Assembly: GCA_015066385.1 (NCBI GenBank) | Contig: SVOJ01000002.1 | Span: forward strand, 248,001 to 312,000 | Length of the DNA stretch: 64,000 nt | Source of the DNA: Oscillospiraceae bacterium | Lineage (GTDB): Bacteria; Bacillota; Clostridia; Oscillospirales; Acutalibacteraceae | Direction: 5' to 3' | Part shown: piece after piece, positions 24,775 through 32,268 of the stretch | Layout: each line of letters begins with the position of its first letter | Numbering within the stretch: position 1 is the stretch's first letter | Position numbers and translations under genes: made by a program | The notes under the pieces: generated by a model | The model's database searches: none | Told to the model about the DNA's origin: nothing | The model's input: only the letters and a program-made list of their open reading frames with translations

Positions 24775-25623
24775 TTAACGAACAAATTCTTTTATTTTAT
24801 CAATCATTGGTTCGGCATCGGCTCTGCCGAGCAGATACACCTGACGAATGACTTCAGGGTCATGTTCCACTCTGCCGATATGCAGAGGTTTACTCGGACG
24901 AATAACCAACACTTCGCCGTTGAGTTCGGCTTGTTTGAGGTCATCCAGCTGGGCATTGTACATGGCGGGACGTTCCTGCATACACTTCACAATCGGTGCA
25001 TCCTTGCCGTAACGCAACGGCATTAGTTTTGCAATCGATTCTTTTTCTTTGCGGTAGCCGTCGTGCTGTGTACAGACAACAACTGCTTTGTTATAGCCCA
25101 TTTCCAGGAATTTTCTGAACGGAATGGAATCTGCAATACCGCCGTCAAGCAGCAATTGTCCGTCAATTTCAACATTGCGGGACACCATCGGCATGGATGC
25201 GGATGCACGCACCCATTCAACACCGTTTTCACGCATGGTTTCACATTTATGATAAACAGGTTCCCCCGTTTTTACATCGGTGCATACACAATAAAATTCG
25301 GTTGAGCTGTTTTCAAAGCTCTCATGTGCAAAGGGTACAAGCGAAGCAGGAATATCATAAAAACAAAATTCGGCACCGCAGATATCACCTGTTTTAAAAA
25401 AAGAACGAAAGCTCATAAAGCGGGGATCTTTGCAGTATTTTACACTGAAACAATAGGAACGACCAGCCTGTCGGGAAACATAGCTGATGCCGTGAACAGC
25501 ACCTGCGGAAACACCCATACAACCGTCAAAGTAAATTTCATTTTCAAGCAAAACATCCAACACACCGGCGGTATAAATACCTCTCGATGCACCGCCTTCC
25601 AATACAAGGCCCGTTTTTTTCAT
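24775..25623 (-). CDS. Patatin-like phospholipase
   Basis: A 282-residue protein of the YjjU/RssA-like patatin group. Oxyanion-hole motif VLEGGASRGIYTAG at 8-21, nucleophile elbow GVSAG with Ser39, and the dyad aspartate in LLLDGGIADS (Asp160). The catalytic Ser-Asp dyad is intact. ATG 25623 was preferred to ATG 25629 because AAGGGGAA is too close to the first. No signal peptide, so it acts inside the cell or at the inner face of the membrane. Known: patatins release fatty acids from glycerolipids. It is upstream of two acyl ligase-ACP modules on the same strand, suggesting fatty acid release followed by re-activation. Confidence 0.88.
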   Translation of the reverse strand: MKKTGLVLEGGASRGIYTAGVLDVLLENEIYFDGCMGVSAGAVHGISYVSRQAGRSYCFSVKYCKDPRFMSFRSFFKTGDICGAEFCFYDIPASLVPFAHESFENSSTEFYCVCTDVKTGEPVYHKCETMRENGVEWVRASASMPMVSRNVEIDGQLLLDGGIADSIPFRKFLEMGYNKAVVVCTQHDGYRKEKESIAKLMPLRYGKDAPIVKCMQERPAMYNAQLDDLKQAELNGEVLVIRPSKPLHIGRVEHDPEVIRQVYLLGRADAEPMIDKIKEFVR

Positions 25624-25652
25624 TTTCATTTCCCCTTATAATATCTCATTAT

Positions 25653-25681
25653 AAATTAACATAAACAGAAAGTGAAGTCAA
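25653..25681 (-). promoter_or_regulatory. Putative patatin gene promoter
   Basis: On the minus strand TTGACT (25676-25681), 17-base spacer and TAATTT (25653-25658). The -10 is imperfect; a TATAAT 4 bases further downstream lacks a -35 at good spacing. Confidence 0.4.
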
Positions 25682-25736
25682 CAAAATCAAAAAAATTGCG
25701 ACAAATAAACGGAATCTGTTGCAGCATGCAAAACAG

Positions 25737-25766
25737 TTGACAGATGAATATAAATGATGATAAAAT
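25737..25766 (+). promoter_or_regulatory. Promoter of the MFS/ATP-grasp/CapA operon
   Basis: TTGACA (25737-25742), 18-base spacer and TAAAAT (25761-25766), divergent from the patatin promoter. Confidence 0.7.
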
Positions 25767-25796
25767 ATAAATTGAAAAACAGGAAGGAGGATACGC

Positions 25797-27074
25797 GTGG
25801 CAGACCAAAAATTAAGACTGAACACGGCTCTTGTTGTGCGTATTTCCGTGATTCAGCTCGCAATCGGTGTATGGGATGAAATTCTCAATTCAACTCTGCA
25901 GAATGTACTTGTAATGGGCTTCGGAAAGACAGAAAGCTTCAAAGGCGGCATCATTGCGGCAAGCCAGTTGTTGACCATGTTGCTTCTGCCTTTGTGGGGC
26001 GGTCTTTCCGACCGTTGCAGAGCAAAAAGAGGCAGACGGACACCGTTTATTCTGACAGGCGGTTTTGCCTGTGCGGCGGTGCTCGGACTTTCCGTGCTTT
26101 TTCTCGAAAAAAATTCCCTTTTGCCGTTTCTGGTCTGCTTTTTCCTTTGTGCGATTGCAATTTGCATGATGAACCCCGCCGCAACGGCACTTGTTCCCGA
26201 CCTGACACCGAAACCGCTGAATGCAAATGCAAGTGTCATCAATCGCATTATCTGTTCCTTGGGCGGTGCGTGGGTCGTGATCCTCATTTTCTTCTTTGAC
26301 ACCGATTTTACGGTTATTTACTTAACGGCGGCCGGTACGATTCTGAACTGCACGCTCTTTTATTTGTTTGCAGTTCCCGAAAACCGTTTATTGCAAAAAC
26401 AAAAGGACATTCTTGCTAAATACAACGGCATAACAGACATCACCCAAACGTCCCTGCGTGTGATGTTCAAAAATTTTTCAAAAGACAAAAAACGTAGTTT
26501 TTCGGGTATTCTGGGCGCCAATTTCTTTGCAAAACTGTCTTACTATGCGTTTTCTTCGGCTTATCTCAATTATGCCGTTACACAGTGGGGCATGAAATAT
26601 GCACACACATCCCTGCTGACCATTGCGATCTATCTGTCCGGACTTGTCAGCATTCTGCTGACGGCAAAAATCGCCGCAAAAATGGGCAGAAAACGTACTT
26701 TGGTGCTTTCATACGCATTTATGTTGGCAGGATTTTTGCTTGCCGCGGCAACCTCGCGGTTCGGCATTATCGCTGTTTTGTCTTTACTGCTCATCGGTAT
26801 CGGATGGTCCATGGAAAGCGTTCTGCCATTGCCGATGCTTATGGAAATGACCGATACAGGCACGGTAGGAATTGTGACTTCCGTTTATACCGATTCCTGC
26901 AAACTCGGCAGGGTCATAGGGCCGTTTTTGACGGGATTTCTGTTGGACAGCCGCCGATTCGGCTACAGATCATTATATCCGTTTGCCGCCCTTTCCATTC
27001 TGCCCGCATTCGCAACCATGCCGCTGATTCGCCACGGCAATGTTCAATTGCAGGAGGTGCAAGATGATAAATAA
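25797..27074 (+). CDS. Major facilitator superfamily transporter
   Basis: A 425-residue membrane protein with about twelve hydrophobic segments and the MFS loop motif GGLSDRCRAKRGRRTPF between helices 2 and 3, similar to the glycoside-cation symporter/SLC45 type. The start is GTG 25797 with a very strong AGGAAGGAGG 6 bases upstream. Its end overlaps the next gene by 11 bases, so transporter and ATP-grasp enzyme are coupled. The direction and substrate are unknown. Context with ATP-grasp and CapA-like enzymes suggests export or uptake of a metabolite built or used by them. Confidence 0.85.
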   Translation: MADQKLRLNTALVVRISVIQLAIGVWDEILNSTLQNVLVMGFGKTESFKGGIIAASQLLTMLLLPLWGGLSDRCRAKRGRRTPFILTGGFACAAVLGLSVLFLEKNSLLPFLVCFFLCAIAICMMNPAATALVPDLTPKPLNANASVINRIICSLGGAWVVILIFFFDTDFTVIYLTAAGTILNCTLFYLFAVPENRLLQKQKDILAKYNGITDITQTSLRVMFKNFSKDKKRSFSGILGANFFAKLSYYAFSSAYLNYAVTQWGMKYAHTSLLTIAIYLSGLVSILLTAKIAAKMGRKRTLVLSYAFMLAGFLLAAATSRFGIIAVLSLLLIGIGWSMESVLPLPMLMEMTDTGTVGIVTSVYTDSCKLGRVIGPFLTGFLLDSRRFGYRSLYPFAALSILPAFATMPLIRHGNVQLQEVQDDK

Positions 27075-28092
27075 ACTGTATCATTATTTTTCGGAAAAAG
27101 CATTTATATACCGTTTTACGGTCATTGCATCGGTTTTCCGATTCAACAAACAGATGCAGAGTCGCCGAATTGACAAACAACACATATCCTACCGTCATTA
27201 TCTGCACACATTTTGCCTTGTCCGTTGCACGCTCAGCGAATACATGGACTATGAACTGTTTTTAAAAACCGATGAAGAAATCCGCACCTATCTTACCATG
27301 TACAACAAGCACCGTATTCTTTCGCTTTTGGGTGACCGCCATGCGGCACTGACAATTACAGGCTGCAAGCACGGTTTCAACAAAAAATATGCTTCTTTTC
27401 TCGGAAGAGAATGGATTGCTGTTTCGTTTTGCACGCAAGAAGAATTTCTGCAATTCATCAAAAAACACAAGCAAGTCATTTTTAAGCGTCCCGATGCGTT
27501 TCAGGGCAACGGAATTGAGCGGTTTGTTTACACGGATGACAACACCGCCCTCAATAAGTATGAACTGTTGAAAAAAGAAAATGCACTCGTTGAAGAAGTG
27601 CTTGTGCAACATGAAAAAATTGCCGCCTTCAACCCGCAGACGGTCAATACACTGCGCGTTTCCACATTGTGCATCAACGGACATGTACATCTGATCGGTG
27701 CTTGTTTCAAAACGGGCAACGGCAATTCGTCGGTTGACAATCTCGTCAAAGGCGGTGTCGGTTGCGGTATGGATGCAGACACGGGTTGTATCATAACAGA
27801 CGGCTTTGACCACGACCTGAACACCGTTATAAACCATCCTGTCAGCGGTTGCACATTCAAAAATTTCCGCATTCCGAACTGGCAAGCAGTCAAAGAAACC
27901 GTACAGAAAGCCGCCGTATTCTGCGAACAAAACGGTGACGGTCACTTCATCGGATGGGATGTTGCCGTCACACCCGACGGGGCCGCCATTATTGAAGGAA
28001 ACTGGAATCAGGGGCTGACACTCATTCAGAACAGACAAAGCGGAAAAGCCGCCGTCATTGAATCCGTTTTAAAAGAAGAAGGAATTTTATGA
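27064..28092 (+). CDS. ATP-grasp enzyme A (sugar-transfer-associated type)
   Basis: A 342-residue protein. Seen: a central IFKRPDAFQGNGIERF that fits the ATP-binding lysine and glycine loop, LVEEVLVQHEKIAAFNPQTV, TLRVSTLCINGHV, and IGWDVAVTPDGAAIIEGNWN that supplies the magnesium ligands. This matches the sugar-transfer-associated ATP-grasp group found in polysaccharide clusters. ATG 27064 follows AGGAGG and overlaps the MFS stop; a longer in-frame start inside the MFS gene was rejected. Known: ATP-grasp enzymes join a carboxylate to an amine or similar nucleophile via an acyl-phosphate. The substrate is unknown. A homologue lies at 29271-30353. Confidence 0.75.
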   Translation: MINKLYHYFSEKAFIYRFTVIASVFRFNKQMQSRRIDKQHISYRHYLHTFCLVRCTLSEYMDYELFLKTDEEIRTYLTMYNKHRILSLLGDRHAALTITGCKHGFNKKYASFLGREWIAVSFCTQEEFLQFIKKHKQVIFKRPDAFQGNGIERFVYTDDNTALNKYELLKKENALVEEVLVQHEKIAAFNPQTVNTLRVSTLCINGHVHLIGACFKTGNGNSSVDNLVKGGVGCGMDADTGCIITDGFDHDLNTVINHPVSGCTFKNFRIPNWQAVKETVQKAAVFCEQNGDGHFIGWDVAVTPDGAAIIEGNWNQGLTLIQNRQSGKAAVIESVLKEEGIL

Positions 28093-29231
28093 AGCAGTTT
28101 TTGCAGATCTTTTTTCTGCTTTTAAAAAACTTAACAGCACGCATTACAGACAAGCCGATGCGATTACATCTGCCTGTCAAAACACATAAAACGGTGAATT
28201 CACCGTCTGTTGAAAGTCGATTCAAGCAAACCGAAGCCGGTGTATTTTCCAACGGCAGAATAAGTAAAAAAGCGACTGTTTTACTGGCAGGCGATCTGTT
28301 GTGCCAACGAAAACAGCAAAATGCATACCGCAAAGAAGACGGAAGTTTCGATTTTTCGGAAATGTTCGAACCTGTTGAAAAACGTTTTAAAGAAGCTGAC
28401 CTTGTTGTGGGCAATCTCGAAACCATTTGCAATACAGGTCTTGCATACATGCATGAAAGTATCACAGCGGACGGACTTCCCTTTTTGAATGCACCGCCGC
28501 AGTTTCTTACTGCTTTAAAACAAGCGGGATTTGATGCCGTTTGCTCTGCCAACAATCACAATTGTGACGGTGGCACACAGGGACTAAAAGCAACTTTACA
28601 AGAACTGAAAAAGGCAGATTTACCCGTTACGGGTATTTTTGAAAATGAGAACACAAAGCGGTATTTGCTGTTCGATGTAAACGGAATCCGCGTTGCACTG
28701 CTGGCATATGCAACATTTTATAACTTCAAAAGTGCGGCTATTGCAAATAAAGAAATGCTCAATCTGTATTCCGAAGCGAAAGCAAAAAAAGATATTGCAG
28801 ATGCAAAAAAAGACGAGGCACAGTTTGTGATTAGTTACATCCATTGGGGTACGGAATACACGCACAAAGTAAGCCGCAAACAAAAACAAATTGCCAAAGA
28901 ACTGGCAAATGCCGGCTGTGATTTCATTGCAGGCTCCCATTCGCACGTTCTGCAACCGTTTGATGTTGTAAACGGTGTTCCCTGTTTATATTCGTTCGGC
29001 AATTTCATTTCGTCACAATCAAAAGAAGGCACACGCGAAACGGTCATTGTGCAACTGCAGTTAAAAGAAGAAAACGGCAAAGTGCATCTTGCTGATTTAA
29101 GTGCTGTTCCATGCAAAACAAGCGTTGCACAGGATGAATCCGAATTCAGTGCAGAAGCGCTTGACCGAAAGAATGATACAGATATATTTGAGCAAATCAA
29201 AAAAGTGCTCGGGAACAAAATCAAATTATAA
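28089..29231 (+). CDS. CapA-like metallophosphoesterase-fold protein
   Basis: A 380-residue protein. The CapA/PGA_cap signatures are visible: LLAGDLLCQRK, DLVVGNLETIC near residue 110, SANNHNCDGG (metal-binding Asn-His), YIHWGTEYTHKVSRKQK, and GSHSHVLQPFDVVNGVP, then YSFGNFISSQ. The first about 55 residues include LQIFFLLLKN but no convincing signal peptide. ATG 28089 overlaps the ATP-grasp stop as ATGA. Known: CapA proteins act in poly-gamma-glutamate capsule assembly; relatives are of unknown hydrolytic specificity. No capB or capC accompanies it. An amide-bonded product handled with the ATP-grasp enzyme is a reasonable inference. Confidence 0.8.
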   Translation: MKQFLQIFFLLLKNLTARITDKPMRLHLPVKTHKTVNSPSVESRFKQTEAGVFSNGRISKKATVLLAGDLLCQRKQQNAYRKEDGSFDFSEMFEPVEKRFKEADLVVGNLETICNTGLAYMHESITADGLPFLNAPPQFLTALKQAGFDAVCSANNHNCDGGTQGLKATLQELKKADLPVTGIFENENTKRYLLFDVNGIRVALLAYATFYNFKSAAIANKEMLNLYSEAKAKKDIADAKKDEAQFVISYIHWGTEYTHKVSRKQKQIAKELANAGCDFIAGSHSHVLQPFDVVNGVPCLYSFGNFISSQSKEGTRETVIVQLQLKEENGKVHLADLSAVPCKTSVAQDESEFSAEALDRKNDTDIFEQIKKVLGNKIKL

Positions 29232-29234
29232 TGC

Positions 29235-29268
29235 AAAGAGAGAAGCCGCCATCGACTTCTCTCTTTTG
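29235..29268. terminator. Terminator between convergent operons
   Basis: Perfect 11-base stem AAAGAGAGAAG (29235-29245) and CTTCTCTCTTT (29256-29266) with a 10-base loop and a following T, separating CapA-like and ATP-grasp B genes. Confidence 0.75.
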
Positions 29269-29270
29269 TA

Positions 29271-30353
29271 TTATTTACACATTTTTACAAGTTCGTCCAT
29301 TTCTGCTTTTTTACCTACTCGGTCGCAGATCTGACCGACCAAAAACTGTGCTCTTGCGTTGCCTTCAATAAGCACCCAACCGTTTTCGCTGAGTGCCAGA
29401 TCCCAGCCTGTGTAGCGGTTTTCGGGGCAGGACAAAGCGAGTTTTGTTGCGGTTTCCACTGCTTTTTCCCATTCGGGGATCACAAGGCCGTCGAAGACGA
29501 TTCTGCTGTCGGGGTGCGCGGAAAATGCGTGGTTCATTTCATCCCTTGCGGTGTGGAAAACCTTGCCTGTTGCGGCATCGACCTGCACAAGCAGTCCACC
29601 CGAACCTGCATTGTCCACAATACTTCCCTTTCTTCCGACACGCAGACACGGGTAAAAAATATGAACTTTATACTCCTCGGGTGTTTTGCCTGTCAGCACC
29701 GTGGGAATGCGTACGGTGTTCAGAGAGCTTGCATTAAGAGACGCAAAAAACGGATGCTGAACCACAAATTCTTCACACAGGAATTTGCCGTCTTTCAGCA
29801 AACGGTCAAACAGGTTTTTGGGGTCGGTCTGTTCGTCTGTTTCGAGCAATTCAACCCCGTTGCCGAAGTAGGAATCCACGGGCTTTTTGATAAATTTTTT
29901 ATGCTTTTGCACAAATGCGGCAAATGATTCAAAATCATTCTGTGTTTTGCAGAAAACGACTTCGCGATTATAAAACGGCTGTAACTTCTGATATGTTTTC
30001 CATTTGTCGTCAAATTGCTTCATACCCTTGATGGTATTGAGTTTGTTGTAATAAGAAAACCGCTGTGTTTCGTTGATGAACGCATCTTTATAGGAACGAT
30101 CTTTGCCGTAAAAATCGTAATAGAAATACTCATCAAAATGTGTGCCGTGCAACCAGAATTCCCGCTCCATATCTTTGAGGATTTTGTCTTTTTCATCACT
30201 CGGATATCCGGATGTCGGGAAGAATTTTTCAAGATAATCCTCGGGTTCGTTTTTGAGAATACGGTAAAACAGCATGTTATAAAACGGAATGCGAGAATAA
30301 ATGCCCAGAATGAATCCGGGCACTTTTGAATATCGTATACTGATTTTAGCCAA
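29271..30353 (-). CDS. ATP-grasp enzyme B (sugar-transfer-associated type)
   Basis: A 360-residue protein. KFIKKPVDSYFGNGVELLE fits the ATP-grasp lysine and glycine loop, CEEFVVQHPFFASLNASSLN and TVRIPTVLTG follow, SIVDNAGSGGLLVQVD is the substrate-binding loop and YTGWDLALSENGWVLIEGNA carries the metal ligands. Same group as 27064-28092 but on the opposite strand. The start is uncertain: GTG 30362 is one base from GAAAGG, so TTG 30353, 10 bases away, is preferred. It lies just after the acyl-amido synthetase gene, and the two likely form an operon. Substrate unknown. Confidence 0.75.
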   Translation of the reverse strand: MAKISIRYSKVPGFILGIYSRIPFYNMLFYRILKNEPEDYLEKFFPTSGYPSDEKDKILKDMEREFWLHGTHFDEYFYYDFYGKDRSYKDAFINETQRFSYYNKLNTIKGMKQFDDKWKTYQKLQPFYNREVVFCKTQNDFESFAAFVQKHKKFIKKPVDSYFGNGVELLETDEQTDPKNLFDRLLKDGKFLCEEFVVQHPFFASLNASSLNTVRIPTVLTGKTPEEYKVHIFYPCLRVGRKGSIVDNAGSGGLLVQVDAATGKVFHTARDEMNHAFSAHPDSRIVFDGLVIPEWEKAVETATKLALSCPENRYTGWDLALSENGWVLIEGNARAQFLVGQICDRVGKKAEMDELVKMCK

Positions 30354-30367
30354 TTGAATCACGCCTT

Positions 30368-32059
30368 TCAGTGCGTAATATGCGAAAGAAAAAATTCCTG
30401 TCGTTCATTCGTATTGAGGATGGTCACGGGTTTGACCTGACTGATATTGATTCCCTGCTGACGCAACGAATCCGTGTAAGCATCAAAGGTGCCTTTTTGC
30501 AGAAGATGCACCTGCGTTTTACCGAGCACATCTTCACGGCGGCGCACATCAATGTAGAGATTCGAGTCACAAAATGCTTTGTCGAGCGCATCGGCAAGCA
30601 AGGTCAGATCAACATCCGAGTCATCTTTCGGTTCAATGAGAATGTTGTAATACGGCAACTTCCCGTCTTCCATACTGCCGTAAGCACAGAAGCGGCTGTA
30701 AGGCAAACCGACCTGCGTGCAGGCTTTTTCAACTGCCCAGTCGAGCATCTGCTGGGTGGTCTTTTCCCCCGTAATGTTCAGAACAAGGTTGCTTCGGTAC
30801 AAAAATTCCACTTTCGGAGTTTTCTGATAAAATCCCGTTACACGCACCACATCATACATGCGGTAGCGGTAAAGACCTGCAAGGTTGGTGATGATCACTT
30901 CATACTCCTTGCCGACTTCGAGCTGATCCATCAGAAGCGGTCTTGTTCCTGCGGGGGCATCCACGGGCAGGAATTCAAACAAACAGCTTTTGGGCAACAA
31001 AACGGCATCAAGTGCACTCATTTCCAAAGGCATCGCCATCAGGGATTCACTTGCGGCATAGCCAGTGTTATTAAACGGCAGGTCGCCGCAATATTTTTTC
31101 AGTTTCCCGGCATACACAGCGAGTGAACCGCCGCGCATGGCAGATGTCCATGCAAGATCGGGCCAGATGCGCGGACCGATGGGAGTATCAAAACCTTTTT
31201 CAAATTCCGCACGAAGCTGAGCGGCTCTCTGCGGATTCGGTCTGCACTTTTTAAGAAGTTGTTTGCGAAGCTCTTCGGGACAACGCACGCTTTCGCTGAT
31301 AGTGCCCTTTTCAATATCCTCCACAAGCACCTGCCAGTTCTTTTCAAGATATTCAAACATGCTTACAAGATACATCACAAGTGCCGCAGTCAACGCCGTT
31401 ACAGAGGGGTTTTCCAAAGCAAAGCGCAGTTTCAGATAATTCATGTCCGTTTCTTCCGGCTGTTCGGGATAGAGAATCGCTTTGGGGGTAACGGAAAAGA
31501 ACTGTGCAATGGGGCGAAGCAGATTGAACGGGATGGCAGAAAGACAACTTGCTTTGTTTCCGTTCGGCAGGTCGCGGTTAATGACCTCAATGGTTAAAAA
31601 CGAATGCTGTCCGGGCATGGGAAGGCCTTGTTTTTTATAATAATTGAGCGTTGCCGCAAGCGGTGCACAAAAGCCCATGATCTGAAAATTCCAGACGGCT
31701 TTTCCGCACAAGGGAATCAGTTTCGGTTTGCCGGCACTGCCCGAGGTCTGAATATAATTCTTGATTTTTTTGTATGTAATAAGGTTCTGCTCCCCGGCGA
31801 TCATGCGGTCAATAAAAGGCTCATAATCGTCATAATCGGTTATGGGAACATTATCCTGATATTCTTCAAATGTGGTAATGTCTTTGAAATTATACTTTTT
31901 GCCGTATTCCGTATCGGCATTCTTTTTCATCAAAGACAAAAGAAGTTGCTGTTGATTGGGCATGGGGTCAGCCGTGTAGCGGGATGAAATCGTATAAACA
32001 AGATTGCCCAGCAAGCCGCCGAATTGCGAGGTTTTACGCCAAAAAAAATCGCTGCCCAT
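30368..32059 (-). CDS. GH3-type acyl-acid-amido synthetase
   Basis: A 563-residue adenylate-forming enzyme of the GH3/JAR1 (auxin-responsive) family. ATP motif QTSGSAGKPKLIP near 110, second motif GYAASESLMAMPLE, and EVIITNLAGLYRYRMYDVV followed by FLYRSNLVLNITGEKTTQ are diagnostic. Known: plant members join jasmonate or auxin carboxylates to amino acids; bacterial members exist with largely unknown substrates. ATG 32059 follows AGGAGG; an upstream in-frame ATG was rejected. It is the first gene of a two-gene unit with an ATP-grasp enzyme, divergent from a flavoprotein gene with a palindrome between them. An N-acyl amino acid product is an inference. Confidence 0.88.
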   Translation of the reverse strand: MGSDFFWRKTSQFGGLLGNLVYTISSRYTADPMPNQQQLLLSLMKKNADTEYGKKYNFKDITTFEEYQDNVPITDYDDYEPFIDRMIAGEQNLITYKKIKNYIQTSGSAGKPKLIPLCGKAVWNFQIMGFCAPLAATLNYYKKQGLPMPGQHSFLTIEVINRDLPNGNKASCLSAIPFNLLRPIAQFFSVTPKAILYPEQPEETDMNYLKLRFALENPSVTALTAALVMYLVSMFEYLEKNWQVLVEDIEKGTISESVRCPEELRKQLLKKCRPNPQRAAQLRAEFEKGFDTPIGPRIWPDLAWTSAMRGGSLAVYAGKLKKYCGDLPFNNTGYAASESLMAMPLEMSALDAVLLPKSCLFEFLPVDAPAGTRPLLMDQLEVGKEYEVIITNLAGLYRYRMYDVVRVTGFYQKTPKVEFLYRSNLVLNITGEKTTQQMLDWAVEKACTQVGLPYSRFCAYGSMEDGKLPYYNILIEPKDDSDVDLTLLADALDKAFCDSNLYIDVRRREDVLGKTQVHLLQKGTFDAYTDSLRQQGINISQVKPVTILNTNERQEFFLSHITH

Positions 32060-32102
32060 CTTTTCAACTCCTCCTATACACATAATTACTTATTATTTAT
32101 AA

Positions 32103-32140
32103 GTTTAACACATTGTATTTTAAAATGCAATGTTTAAAAC
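32103..32140. promoter_or_regulatory. Candidate operator between acyl-amido synthetase and flavoprotein genes
   Basis: The core dyad CATTGTATTTT / AAAATGCAATG (32111-32132) is symmetrical apart from one base pair, and weaker symmetry extends to 32103-32140 (GTTTAA and TTAAAAC ends). It lies in the 209-base divergent intergenic region. It is not a transcription terminator because no T-run follows. Confidence 0.5.
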
Positions 32141-32204
32141 AAACATAATTTATGCAAATGTTTCAATGCAACACAAACAAACAAAAATGTTTACAAATAA
32201 GCGG

Positions 32205-32234
32205 TTGCAAGTGCAGAAAAACGTGTGATATAAT
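32205..32234 (+). promoter_or_regulatory. Promoter of the flavoprotein gene
   Basis: TTGCAA (32205-32210), 18-base spacer and perfect TATAAT (32229-32234), 34 bases before the ATG; AAAGGGGAT is the ribosome binding site. Confidence 0.7.
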
Positions 32235-32268
32235 GAAAGTAACATAAAATGACAAAGGGGATACAGCT

